Of a DNA stretch of 64,000 nt, positions 56,009 through 64,000 are shown in pieces. Origin of the DNA: Paucibacter sp. KCTC 42545 (GTDB lineage Bacteria > Pseudomonadota > Gammaproteobacteria > Burkholderiales > Burkholderiaceae_C); contig NZ_CP013692.1 in assembly GCF_001477625.1 (NCBI RefSeq), positions 1,364,001 through 1,428,000 of the forward strand. Reading direction: 5' to 3'. The position numbers and the translations under genes were made by a program. Each line of letters begins with the position of its first letter. Positions within the stretch are counted from its first letter, which is position 1. The notes beneath the pieces were generated by a model. It was not told where the DNA came from, made no database searches, and saw nothing but the letters and a program-made list of their open reading frames with translations.

Positions 56009-56733
56009 GGCGGCGTGCCGGCGGGCAGTGCCGGTGGTGCCCAACTGACGCGTGCTTGCACGCTGCCGTCCGCAGCCTGCCGCCAGCGCAGGCGCGCGCC
56101 AATGGCTGCCAAACGCGCTTGCGCCAGGCTCAAGCCCATGGGTCTGTGGGCGGTGTCCTGTGGCCATGATGAGCCATTCGACTCAGGGGCGGCGCACCGA
56201 CCCTGGCTGCTGATTCTCAGGCTTAAGCCCGGACCATGGCCGATCAAGCTAGCCGCCACGCTGCCGGGGTGACCATGCTTGCAGGCGTTGAGCAGCAGTT
56301 CCTGGCCGACCTCCAGCAGCGCCAGACTGACCTCTCGCGGCAGCCGGGCCAGGGGCGCGGCAATCGTCAAGCGGATGGCCTGGCCGCAGCCCTGGCTGAG
56401 CCGCGCCACGCTGAGCTGAAGCTCACGCGCCAAGTCGTCCACTGGCAGCAGTTGTTGTGCGGGCAAGTCCTCCAGGCGCTGCAGCAGGCTGCGTGTGGTT
56501 TGCAGGGCTTGTTGGACCAGCTGCTGCACTTGGTCGAGGCCGCCGCTGGCGGTGCGGAAGTTGGGCGCTTGCTCACGCAGCAGTCGTAGCTGAATCAGGG
56601 CCAAGCTGAGTAGCTGGGCCAGTTCACCGTGTAAGGTTTGTGCCAGTTGGGGGACGTGCTCAGGCGCCATGAGCGAGGCGGCCCCCGAGCTGTTGGCGCT
56701 GATCATCTGCGCATTTGGCAATGCAGCTGTCAT
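56005..56733 (-). CDS. Cytoplasmic histidine kinase without sensor domain
   Basis: The 242-residue kinase begins almost at once with its dimerisation helix. LAQTLHGELAQLLSLALIQL has the H-x-E/D-L-x-Q pattern of NarX/DegS-type (HisKA_3) kinases, and the N box is LEVGQELLLNACKHG. The G-box region is weak (GLSLAQARLAAIGARLRWRQ). No membrane segment or PAS/GAF sensor domain is present, so the signal must come from another protein or the kinase acts constitutively or as a phosphatase. It is coupled by ATGA to the response regulator. Confidence 0.85.
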   Translation of the reverse strand: MTAALPNAQMISANSSGAASLMAPEHVPQLAQTLHGELAQLLSLALIQLRLLREQAPNFRTASGGLDQVQQLVQQALQTTRSLLQRLEDLPAQQLLPVDDLARELQLSVARLSQGCGQAIRLTIAAPLARLPREVSLALLEVGQELLLNACKHGHPGSVAASLIGHGPGLSLRISSQGRCAAPESNGSSWPQDTAHRPMGLSLAQARLAAIGARLRWRQAADGSVQARVSWAPPALPAGTPP

Positions 56734-57029
56734 CGAGTCCCCCGCCCCCTGAGCGCATCATCAGCGCTAGAGCGGCGAGCGTAAAAGCCTTTGCCTTAGC
56801 CCGTCAAGCTGTCAAAGTTTGCAGCAGATGGGTTGTCGCGTTGCCATCAAACTGCTGGGTTAGCCTGGTGCGCGCTGCGAGAAAGGGCTTGTCACCTGGG
56901 GACTTAGGCGGCCGTGGCACCCGACGGCATGCTCCACGGCCACGCTGCCGGGCGCTTCGATAGGCCTCGCGGGGTCAGTTCTTGCCCGCTCCATCCCTAG
57001 CTTGAATGAAGAAGCGGGCCTGGCTGGCC
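56734..57029. other. 296-base intergenic region upstream of the two-component genes
   Basis: It should contain the promoter of the kinase-regulator pair and the end region of the DUF3422 gene. I saw no convincing promoter or terminator and no gene. Confidence 0.35.
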
Positions 57030-58361
57030 TCAATGCAGCTTCTGGTGCAATTTGGCATGCACCCGTTGCGTGGCCTTCCACACGCCCACCAAGACCAAGG
57101 GGATGGCCAGGCCCACAGTGAGGTTGGGGTTGACCGGCAGGCCGGCGCTGTGCAGGGCCTCGGCGCCGTAATGAATCAGGCTGACCATGTAGTAGCTGAT
57201 GGCGGCGATGGACAGGCCTTCCACCGTGGTCTGCAAGCTGAGTTGCAACTCCTGGCCGCGCGTCAGCTTGGCCAGCAGCAGCTGGTTCTGGGCTTCGGCG
57301 GCGATGTCCACCCGGGTGCGCAGCAGGCCGCTGCTGCGCTCGATGCGCTGTGACAAGCCGGCCAGACGCTGCGCAGTGGCGGCCACGGTGGCAATCGCGG
57401 GGGATTGCCGGCGTTGCATGAACTCGCCCAAGGTTTGTGTCCCTGAAATCGGCTTCTCGCGCAACTCCACCAGGCGCTGCATCACCAGGGTGTTGTAGGC
57501 CTGTGTGGCCGAGAAGCGATAAGCGTGTTCTGCGGTGGCGCGCTCTACGCCGGCGGCGATGTGGATCAGGGTGTCCAGCAGATCGGCTTCCGAGGCGCTG
57601 CGGGCTTCGAGCTTTTGGGTCACCTCGGCCAGGCCGGCCTCGGCTTCGGCCAGCAAGGGGCCCAGATCCTTGGCCACCGGCAGGCCGCGCAAGGCCATCA
57701 GGCGGTAGATTTCCAGCTCCAGCAGGCGCTGCGAGATGCGCCCGGTCCGGGCGGGCGAGGTGCCGGGCGGCGCCATCACCAGCATGCGCTCGAAGCCGTT
57801 GGGGCGCAGGTCCAGGTCGGTCACCACCATCGAGTGGCCGTGGCCCAGCAGCGAGGCCACCACGGTGCGGCCGCCAAACCAGGCCGTGGCCAGGTCCAGG
57901 GCAGTTTGGGGCACGCTGATGTCTTGTTCCAACATCACCAGCTTGACGGCGGCCACCGTGCGGCCGGGGATCTGGCTCAGCCACTGGGCATCCACCACCA
58001 GGCTGGACAGCCACTCCACCTCATCCGCGCGCGCGGCCAGCACCGCCTGTGGGGGCAGGGCTTGCACGACGGCATAGCGGGTGAACTCGCTGTGGCGTTC
58101 CCACTTCAAGGTGTGGCCGCCGGTGCGCAGACGCAGAAAGTTGTCGTTCAGTGCATCGAGGGTCAGGTCTTGCTGGCCGGGCAGGCGCTTGAGGTGGGCC
58201 CATTCGTCGGCACGCGTCACGCCTTCGTTGAGCACCGCCACACAGACCACCAGGGCCGGCAGGCGGATGCGCGCCGAAGGGCGTGCGTGTACTTCGTTGT
58301 GTAAGAGCGCACGCAGCGGGTCATCGGGAGGAAGGCTGCTGCGTGGTTCTTGCGTCGGCAT
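57030..58361 (-). CDS. DUF3422 membrane protein
   Basis: The 443-residue protein starts with HNEVHARPSARIRLPALVVC, the signature of DUF3422, and contains FTRYAVVQALPPQAVLAARA and VEWLSSLVVDAQWLSQIPGR. Near the C-terminus are two hydrophobic stretches (GLSIAAISYYMVSLIHYGAE and VGLAIPLVLVGVWKA), so the large N-terminal domain is cytoplasmic. The family is common in beta- and alphaproteobacteria and has no assigned function. It follows the glutamate dehydrogenase gene by 57 bases on the same strand. Confidence 0.88.
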   Translation of the reverse strand: MPTQEPRSSLPPDDPLRALLHNEVHARPSARIRLPALVVCVAVLNEGVTRADEWAHLKRLPGQQDLTLDALNDNFLRLRTGGHTLKWERHSEFTRYAVVQALPPQAVLAARADEVEWLSSLVVDAQWLSQIPGRTVAAVKLVMLEQDISVPQTALDLATAWFGGRTVVASLLGHGHSMVVTDLDLRPNGFERMLVMAPPGTSPARTGRISQRLLELEIYRLMALRGLPVAKDLGPLLAEAEAGLAEVTQKLEARSASEADLLDTLIHIAAGVERATAEHAYRFSATQAYNTLVMQRLVELREKPISGTQTLGEFMQRRQSPAIATVAATAQRLAGLSQRIERSSGLLRTRVDIAAEAQNQLLLAKLTRGQELQLSLQTTVEGLSIAAISYYMVSLIHYGAEALHSAGLPVNPNLTVGLAIPLVLVGVWKATQRVHAKLHQKLH

Positions 58362-58418
58362 GGCGGGCTGCTTTCAGTTGGGCCCGCTTTGACGCCCCCC
58401 CAAAAAGGGGCGCCGCGA

Positions 58419-61400
58419 CTAGGCCAGGTTTCTGAGTTCTCTCAAGGCAACCGACACCATAGCAAGATCCACGCCCTTGGCCTCGCTGAGCTCGCTCAGC
58501 AGGCGCTGGGCGCGCTCCAAAGCGTCGCCGCTGCGTTGCTCCCACTCACCCAGCAGCAAGGCCGCATCGCCCTGTGCTTTGCCGTTCAAGACATCGCTGG
58601 CAATGCCGCGTTGCAGACCGGCCAAGTCGTCGCCCAGGGCCATCTTGGCCTGCGCCTGCCAGTAGCTGGCGGTGGGCAGGGCATCGATTTGCTGGCTCAG
58701 GCGTGCCAGGCCCAGGCGCTGGCCCAGGCTGGCGTGTACATCGGCCACTTCTTGCAGCGGGCGCCCGGTGGCGTCGGCAATCTCGGCAATGTCCAGGGCC
58801 GCGAACAGGCTTTCGGCCTGCAGCACCGCCTGAGCCAAGGCCTTGGGCACACCGGCTTCCACCCAGGCCTGGGCGCGGCTGGAATCGCCCGCGCTGTCAC
58901 CCAGGCGGGCGCGCAGCACTTCCACGGCCGGGGTGAAGCGGGCAAACACCTGCTCCATCGGCTCGTTCAGGCGGCGTGAGCGCAGGAACCAGGTGGTGGC
59001 ATGGCTGCCCAGGCGGCCCAGCTCTTCGATCATCTCAGCCTGCACCGCGTCTGGCACCTTGTTGTCCAAAGCCTCAATCTGAATCCACAGCGGCACATAG
59101 CCAAACACCTCGCGGGTGGCCAGGTAGGCGCGCACGATTTGCGCCGGTTTGGCGCCGGTGGATTCACTCAAACGGTGCACAAAGGTCGAGCCAACCCGGT
59201 TCAACATGCTGTTGAGCACATGGGTGACGATGATCTCGCGCTTGAGCGGGTGGCGCGGGATGTAGCCGGCGAACTTCTCGCGCAGCTGCGCGGGGAAGTA
59301 ACGCTCAACCGCCGCGCCAATCCAGCCGTCTTCGGGCAGATCGGAGGCCATCAATTCGTCCGACAGCCACATCTTGCTATAGGCCAGCAGCACGGCCAGC
59401 TCCGGCGTGGTGAGGCCTTGACCGCGTGCCTTGCGCTCTTCGATCTGCTCATCGGTGGGCAGGAACTCGATGGCGCGGTTGAGCTGACCCTTGCGTTCCA
59501 GGAAGCGGATGAAGCGGGCCTGCTGCTCGATCATCTGCACGCCCTGGCGGTGCGCGATGGACAGCGCCTGGGTCTGGAAGTAGTTGTCGCGCAGCACCAG
59601 GCTGGCGACCTCTTCGGTCATTTGCGGCAGCAAGGTGTTGCGCTGCTTGAGCGTCATCTCGCCGTCGCCCATGGCCATGCCCAGCAAGATCTTGATATTG
59701 ACCTCGTGGTCGGAGGTGTCCACACCGGCCGAGTTGTCGATGGCGTCGGTGTTCAGGCGCACGCCGTTCAAGGCCGCTTCGATGCGGCCGCGCTGGGTGG
59801 CCCCCAGATTGCCGCCTTCGCCCACCACCTTGCAGCGCAACTCGGCGCCGTTGATGCGCAAGCTGTCGTTGGCGCGGTCGCCAACTTCAGCATGCACCTC
59901 GCCGGCCGACTTGATGTAAGTGCCAATGCCGCCGTTGTAGAGCAGGTCGGCGGGCGCCTTCAGGATGGCGCTGAGCAAATCATTGGGCGCCATGCGGTCC
60001 ACGCTGATGCCCAAGGCGGCTTGGGCCTGGGGCGAAATCGGGATCGATTTTTCGGAGCGCGCCCAGACACCGCCGCCGTCTGAAATCAGGCTGGCGTCGT
60101 AATCCGTCCAGGCTGAGCGCGGCAGCTTGAACAAGCGCTCCCGCTCGGCAAAGGAAACCGCTGCATCCGGATTGGGGTCGATGAAGACATGGCGGTGGTC
60201 AAAAGCCGCCAGCAAGCGGATGTGCTTGGACAGCAGCATGCCGTTGCCGAACACATCGCCCGACATATCGCCCACGCCCACCACGGTGAAGTCGGTGGTT
60301 TGTGTGTCCACACCGAGTTCGCGGAAATGGCGCTTGACGCTTTCCCAGGCGCCGCGCGCGGTGATGCCCATGGCCTTGTGGTCATAGCCGACGCTGCCGC
60401 CGGAGGCGAACGCATCGCCCAGCCAGTGGCCGTATTCGGCGCTGACGGCGTTGGCGAAGTCAGAGAAGGTGGCCGTACCCTTGTCGGCCGCCACCACCAG
60501 ATAGGGGTCGTCCTGGTCCTTGCGCACCACATGTGGCGGCGGCAAGACCTGACCCCCGGCGAGGTTGTCGGTCAAGTCGAGCAGGGCGCGCAGATAGTCT
60601 TGGTAGCAAGCCACGCCTTCTTTCATGAAGGCTTCGCGGTCGGACGATGGCGGTGCCTTCTTCAGCACAAAGCCGCCCTTGCTGCCGACCGGCACGATGA
60701 CGGTGTTCTTCACCATCTGTGCCTTCACCAGGCCCAGCACCTCGGTGCGGAAGTCTTCCGGCCGATCCGACCAGCGCAGGCCGCCGCGGGCCACCTTGCC
60801 GCCGCGCAGATGGATGCCTTCGAACCGCGGTGAGTAGACAAAAATCTCGAACAGCGGACGCGGCGCCGGCAAGCCCGGCACGGCGGCAGAGTCGAACTTG
60901 AAGGACAGGAAGCTGCGGCGCGGCCCGGCGTCGCCGCTATGGCCCACGCCGGTGCGCCAGAAGTTGGTGCGCAGCGTGGCTTGAATCAGAGCCAGCAGCT
61001 GACGCAGCACCCGGTCTTCTTGCAGATTGCTGACCTTTTCCAGCGCCCGCTCAATGCCGTTGACCTGTGCGGTGGCGCCCAGCTCATCCTGGGCTTGCGG
61101 GTCGAAGCGCAGCTTGAACAGCGTCACCAGCATGCGCGCGATGCGTGGGTGCGCCGCCAGCGTGGCCTCGATGGCCGACTGCGACAGCGCAAACCCGATC
61201 TGGCGCAGGTATTTGGCGTAAGCGCGCAGCACCACGATCTCGTCGCTGGCCAAACCGGCCCGCAGCACCAAACGGTTGAAATCGTCGTTCTCCACCTCGC
61301 CCTTGAAGACGCGGGCGAAGGTGTCTTCGAACAGGCGCGCCAGGGCTTCGGGTTCGATCTCGTCCGAGACCTGGGCTTGCAGCTCGAAGTCATGCACAGA

Positions 61401-63251
61401 GATCAGGGCGGCGGACTCGTCGCCGCTGCTGATGCGGTGGTTGTGCTCGCTCAGCACCCGCACGCCCATATGCTCCAGCATGGGCAGGCTGTCGGACAGC
61501 ACCACGGCCGCGCCGCGGTGATAGACCTTGAAACCCAGCGTGCCGGGCTGCGCGCCCAGCGGGCGGTAGAGCGCCAGTGCCAGAGGTTGCGCGGCCGTCA
61601 GGCTGGCGATCTTGATCGCGTCTGGCACGGCGGCGCGTGCGCTGACGCGCTCGCGGTAACCCAGCGGGAAGCCGCCGGCCCAGCGCTTGAACAGCTCGAT
61701 GCCACGGGCCTCGCCCTCGGCGTCGATCAACGCGTCGCGCAAATCGTCATCCCAGCGGCGAGCGGCGGCGGCCAGCTTGGCTTCGACTTCCTTGCGGTCG
61801 TAGCTGGGCGTTTGGCCCGGGGTGGTGCGCACGGTGAAGTGGATGCGAGCCAGCACGGCGTCGCTGAGTTGCACATCGAACTCAGCGCTGCTGCCCTTAA
61901 GCACCGCCATCAAAATGGCCTGGAACTTGATGCGCAAATCGGTGGAATAGGCCTCGCGCGGCACATAGACCAGGCAAGAGACAAAACGCTCAAACGGGTC
62001 GTGGCAGACGAAGAGGCGCAGGCGCTGGCGCTCGCCCAGGGCCAGGATGCCCAGGGAGGTCTCGAACAACTCGTCGTCCGAGATCTGGAAGAGGTCGTCG
62101 CGCGGATAGGTCTCCAGAATGTGCTGCAAGGCCTTGGCCAAGTGGCCGCCCGGCGGCAGGCCGGCGCGCTCGGTGATGGCCTGGGTGCGGCCGCGCAGCA
62201 GCGGGGTCTCGGAGACGCGGGCGCTGTAAGCGGTGGAGGTGAACAGGCCGATAAAGCGGTGTTCGCCGATCACCTGGCCGGCCGCGTCGTAACGCTTGAT
62301 GCCAACGTAATCGGTGTATCCCGGCCGGTGCACGGTGGAGCGGGTATTGGCCTTGGTGATCAAGAGCATGGGCTGGGCCGCGCGTGCCATGGCGCGGGCA
62401 TTGACCGGCAGGGCCGCAAAGCTGCTGGAGAGCTTTTCTTGCGCGGTTTCGCGCAGCAGGCCCAGGCCGCTGCCGGCTTGCAGCTTGAGGGCGTCTTGGC
62501 CCTCGTGGCTGATCAGGTCGTGGCAGCGGTAGCCCAGCAGGGTCATGTGGTCGTCGGCCAGCCATTCCAGGAAGGCGCGGCTTTCCTGCACCTGCTCGGG
62601 CGGCACGGTGGGCAGGCTTTGGTCCAGCTCGGCGGTCACCGCGCGCAGCTTGGCCACCATGGCCTGCCAGTCGCCCACGGCAACGCGCACATCGGCCAGC
62701 ACGCGCTCGATGCCCGCCACCAGGTCGGCGCGCGTTTGGGCGTCGACCATGCGGTCCACTTCGATATGCATCCAGGACTCGCGCTTGAGTGCGGCATTGC
62801 TGCCGGACTCGCTGCGCGGGTGGATGGCCAGCAGCTGGCCCTTGTCATTGCGCTCCACCGCAAAAATGGGGTGGACGATCAGGTGCAGGGTCAGGCCGTG
62901 GCGGTTGATTTCCATGGTCGTGGTGTCGACCAGGAAGGGCATGTCATCGTTGACGATGTCGATCACCGTGTGCCGCGAGGCCCAGCCGTTTTCGGCCACC
63001 GAGGGGCTCATCGCACGCACCAGGGTCTGGCCCGCTTGGCGCTGCGCGCCAAATTGCAGATGCGAGAGCAGGGCCCCCAGCAGGTCTTCCGGGCTGCGGC
63101 TGAGCAGATCGTCCGGGTCGAGGCGGGCGAAATACTCGCGGCCAAAGCTTTCCAGCATGCCTTTGTACTGGGCCGCGTGGGGGTGTTTGGCGGCCAGCGC
63201 CAGAACGGCGTCGATTTGTTCGCGTTGAAGCAGTTCTTGTGGATCAGTCAT
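58419..63251 (-). CDS. NAD-specific glutamate dehydrogenase (large type)
   Basis: The enzyme deaminates glutamate to 2-oxoglutarate with NAD. The 1610-residue chain is the normal size of the L_180 class. The start at 63251 has AAGGAG eleven bases before it. The catalytic core is in the middle to second half: GGKVARGGLRWSDRPEDFRT, VPVGSKGGFVLKKAPPSSD, VVGVGDMSGDVFGNGMLLSK, GGIGTYIKSAGEVHAEVGDR, GEGGNLGATQRGRIE and NTDAIDNSAGVDTSDHEVNI. The long N-terminal part contains the regulatory ACT-like segments. It should feed carbon from glutamate into the TCA cycle and is allosterically controlled in relatives. Confidence 0.97.
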   Translation of the reverse strand: MTDPQELLQREQIDAVLALAAKHPHAAQYKGMLESFGREYFARLDPDDLLSRSPEDLLGALLSHLQFGAQRQAGQTLVRAMSPSVAENGWASRHTVIDIVNDDMPFLVDTTTMEINRHGLTLHLIVHPIFAVERNDKGQLLAIHPRSESGSNAALKRESWMHIEVDRMVDAQTRADLVAGIERVLADVRVAVGDWQAMVAKLRAVTAELDQSLPTVPPEQVQESRAFLEWLADDHMTLLGYRCHDLISHEGQDALKLQAGSGLGLLRETAQEKLSSSFAALPVNARAMARAAQPMLLITKANTRSTVHRPGYTDYVGIKRYDAAGQVIGEHRFIGLFTSTAYSARVSETPLLRGRTQAITERAGLPPGGHLAKALQHILETYPRDDLFQISDDELFETSLGILALGERQRLRLFVCHDPFERFVSCLVYVPREAYSTDLRIKFQAILMAVLKGSSAEFDVQLSDAVLARIHFTVRTTPGQTPSYDRKEVEAKLAAAARRWDDDLRDALIDAEGEARGIELFKRWAGGFPLGYRERVSARAAVPDAIKIASLTAAQPLALALYRPLGAQPGTLGFKVYHRGAAVVLSDSLPMLEHMGVRVLSEHNHRISSGDESAALISVHDFELQAQVSDEIEPEALARLFEDTFARVFKGEVENDDFNRLVLRAGLASDEIVVLRAYAKYLRQIGFALSQSAIEATLAAHPRIARMLVTLFKLRFDPQAQDELGATAQVNGIERALEKVSNLQEDRVLRQLLALIQATLRTNFWRTGVGHSGDAGPRRSFLSFKFDSAAVPGLPAPRPLFEIFVYSPRFEGIHLRGGKVARGGLRWSDRPEDFRTEVLGLVKAQMVKNTVIVPVGSKGGFVLKKAPPSSDREAFMKEGVACYQDYLRALLDLTDNLAGGQVLPPPHVVRKDQDDPYLVVAADKGTATFSDFANAVSAEYGHWLGDAFASGGSVGYDHKAMGITARGAWESVKRHFRELGVDTQTTDFTVVGVGDMSGDVFGNGMLLSKHIRLLAAFDHRHVFIDPNPDAAVSFAERERLFKLPRSAWTDYDASLISDGGGVWARSEKSIPISPQAQAALGISVDRMAPNDLLSAILKAPADLLYNGGIGTYIKSAGEVHAEVGDRANDSLRINGAELRCKVVGEGGNLGATQRGRIEAALNGVRLNTDAIDNSAGVDTSDHEVNIKILLGMAMGDGEMTLKQRNTLLPQMTEEVASLVLRDNYFQTQALSIAHRQGVQMIEQQARFIRFLERKGQLNRAIEFLPTDEQIEERKARGQGLTTPELAVLLAYSKMWLSDELMASDLPEDGWIGAAVERYFPAQLREKFAGYIPRHPLKREIIVTHVLNSMLNRVGSTFVHRLSESTGAKPAQIVRAYLATREVFGYVPLWIQIEALDNKVPDAVQAEMIEELGRLGSHATTWFLRSRRLNEPMEQVFARFTPAVEVLRARLGDSAGDSSRAQAWVEAGVPKALAQAVLQAESLFAALDIAEIADATGRPLQEVADVHASLGQRLGLARLSQQIDALPTASYWQAQAKMALGDDLAGLQRGIASDVLNGKAQGDAALLLGEWEQRSGDALERAQRLLSELSEAKGVDLAMVSVALRELRNLA

Positions 63252-63425
63252 CGCTCATGTCTCCTTGTAGGCATGAGTGTGCCTCAAGCGCATGGCGGTG
63301 TGGCTGCGGTTTTTACGTGCAGCTTTAGCGCCGTTTGAAAAGCTTTGCGCTTCGGAAACATTGGCTGAAGCTTGGCCGGGCAAGATGCGCAGCATGACGT
63401 GACCCCGGCCGGTGGCCGGGCGAAT

Positions 63426-63477
63426 GGGGGCATCAACTGGGGGCATCAACTGGGTGCCATCAACTGGGGGCCATCAT
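63426..63477. repeat. Four tandem 13-14 bp repeats
   Basis: GGGGGCATCAACT occurs twice in perfect tandem (63426-63451), followed by GGGTGCCATCAACT and GGGGGCCATCAT. The run lies in the divergent leader between the dehydrogenase gene and the DUF1800 gene, 18 bases before the latter's start. Copy number could vary and alter its expression. Confidence 0.8.
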
Positions 63478-63494
63478 ATGAAAGGACAGGCAGG

Positions 63495-64000
63495 ATGTTG
63501 AACCGACGGCAAGGCCTGCAAGCGCTGGCAGGAATGAGTCTGCTGCCAAGTCTGGCTTTGCGGGCCGAGGGCAGCATGGGTACCAAGTCCACAAGCCCGG
63601 CGGTGCCGCCCGCCGGTCAGGCACATGCGGGCCAGCAGGGCGCGTTGCACGCCTTGAATCGCCTGGGTTTCGGCCCAACAGCCGTGGACGTCGCGGCCAT
63701 CGCCAGCCAGGGCCCGCAGGCCTGGCTGCAAGACTTCCTCACCCAACAACTGGGTGGCTCGCCGCTCAACTTGCCGCCCGCACTGCAGGGCCAATTGGCC
63801 GCCATGCCGACCTTGCAGCTCAGCCAGGGCGAGTTGCTGAGCCGCTTTCGCCAAGCCGCCAAGGCAGGCCGCGAGGCCAAGCGCCAGGCGGCCGCGCCAG
63901 GCACGGGTGAGCCAGCTAACAAGGCCGAGCCGGCCGAGGCCCAGAACGCCCGGCGCGAGTTCGTTCGCCCCGTGGTGCTGGAGGCCAGCAGTCAGCGGAT
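63495..64000 (+). CDS. DUF1800 family exported protein (cut by window end)
   Basis: The ATG at 63495 is preceded by AGGACAGG. The protein starts MLNRRQGLQALAGMSLLPSL, with a twin-arginine and hydrophobic segment that looks like a Tat signal. Then ALHALNRLGFGPTAVDVAAI and GPQAWLQDFLTQQL follow: the phrase L-N-R-L-x-F-G-P-x-x-x-D-V is the standard DUF1800 head. About 168 codons are inside the window. DUF1800 genes usually sit beside DUF1501 genes and encode large periplasmic proteins of unknown function. Confidence 0.9.
   Translation, partial: MLNRRQGLQALAGMSLLPSLALRAEGSMGTKSTSPAVPPAGQAHAGQQGALHALNRLGFGPTAVDVAAIASQGPQAWLQDFLTQQLGGSPLNLPPALQGQLAAMPTLQLSQGELLSRFRQAAKAGREAKRQAAAPGTGEPANKAEPAEAQNARREFVRPVVLEASSQR

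Noticed and set aside
60939..63338. 799-residue open frame on the plus strand opposite the glutamate dehydrogenase gene
   Set aside because: It is a shadow of the GC-rich minus-strand gene: composition is His/Gln/Gly/Ala-rich, there is no family motif, and the minus frame has all dehydrogenase motifs.

Overview
The window is GC-rich chromosomal DNA of a betaproteobacterium, most likely order Burkholderiales (Roseateles/Paucibacter-like). The evidence is the core gene content: an NAD-glutamate dehydrogenase of the 1600-residue type, DUF3422, the aat-bpt pair, a CysB-type regulator beside a 1-Cys peroxiredoxin, and codon use with strong G/C at third positions. Genus is inference only.

Bases 1 to about 19,580 are accessory DNA. 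They hold two serine-recombinase cassettes (1-807 and 8379-10533), a Fic protein with a nucleoside-deoxyribosyltransferase-like partner (965-2869), a three-gene XRE/ImmA-IrrE module (3084-5210), a redox-type MarR / tautomerase / OsmC cluster with a shared operator (5616-7295) and a patatin. There follow phage tail gene remnants (10578-13527), cut by a complete IS21-family element with a 6-bp target duplication (13528-16186). A decapitated SNF2-helicase system (16269-17292) and a toxin-antitoxin-chaperone operon of MqsR/MqsA/SecB type (17594-19024) complete the region. Two loci, near 5.3 kb and 19.5 kb, each carry a tRNA-T-arm-like sequence ending in CCACCACCA, a strong terminator and a 10-bp-phased TGCGG repeat array. 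They look like the ends of a decayed integrative element whose own integrase is gone.

Bases 19,706-30,834 are ordinary chromosome: DHH phosphoesterase, CysB-like regulator, 1-Cys peroxiredoxin, RBBP9-type hydrolase, Mop protein, ExoD, a putative Na+/H+ antiporter, bpt-aat (N-degron tagging), a YffB/ArsC-like protein, an ammonium transporter behind a convincing NtrC/sigma-54 promoter, and riboflavin synthase.

Bases 55,201 down to 30,853 (minus strand) encode a nearly complete extracellular contractile injection system (eCIS) of the Afp/PVC class. In order of transcription: DUF4255 cap protein, an unknown protein, one sheath, two tubes, DUF5908, LysM, VgrG-like spike, PAAR tip, gp25, a large baseplate protein, a conserved eCIS adhesin-like protein, an Afp12-like baseplate protein, the tape measure, the AAA+ ATPase, an unusual membrane-anchored Ig/GH18-like protein, and two candidate cargo proteins, the last with the eCIS core domain (DUF4157). 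Six successive junctions from the baseplate gene to the first cargo gene have overlapping stop and start codons. A sensor-less histidine kinase and a NarL-type regulator lie directly upstream on the same strand and are the obvious candidate controllers.

Bases 55,322-64,000 contain that two-component pair, DUF3422, the NAD-glutamate dehydrogenase and the start of a DUF1800 protein.
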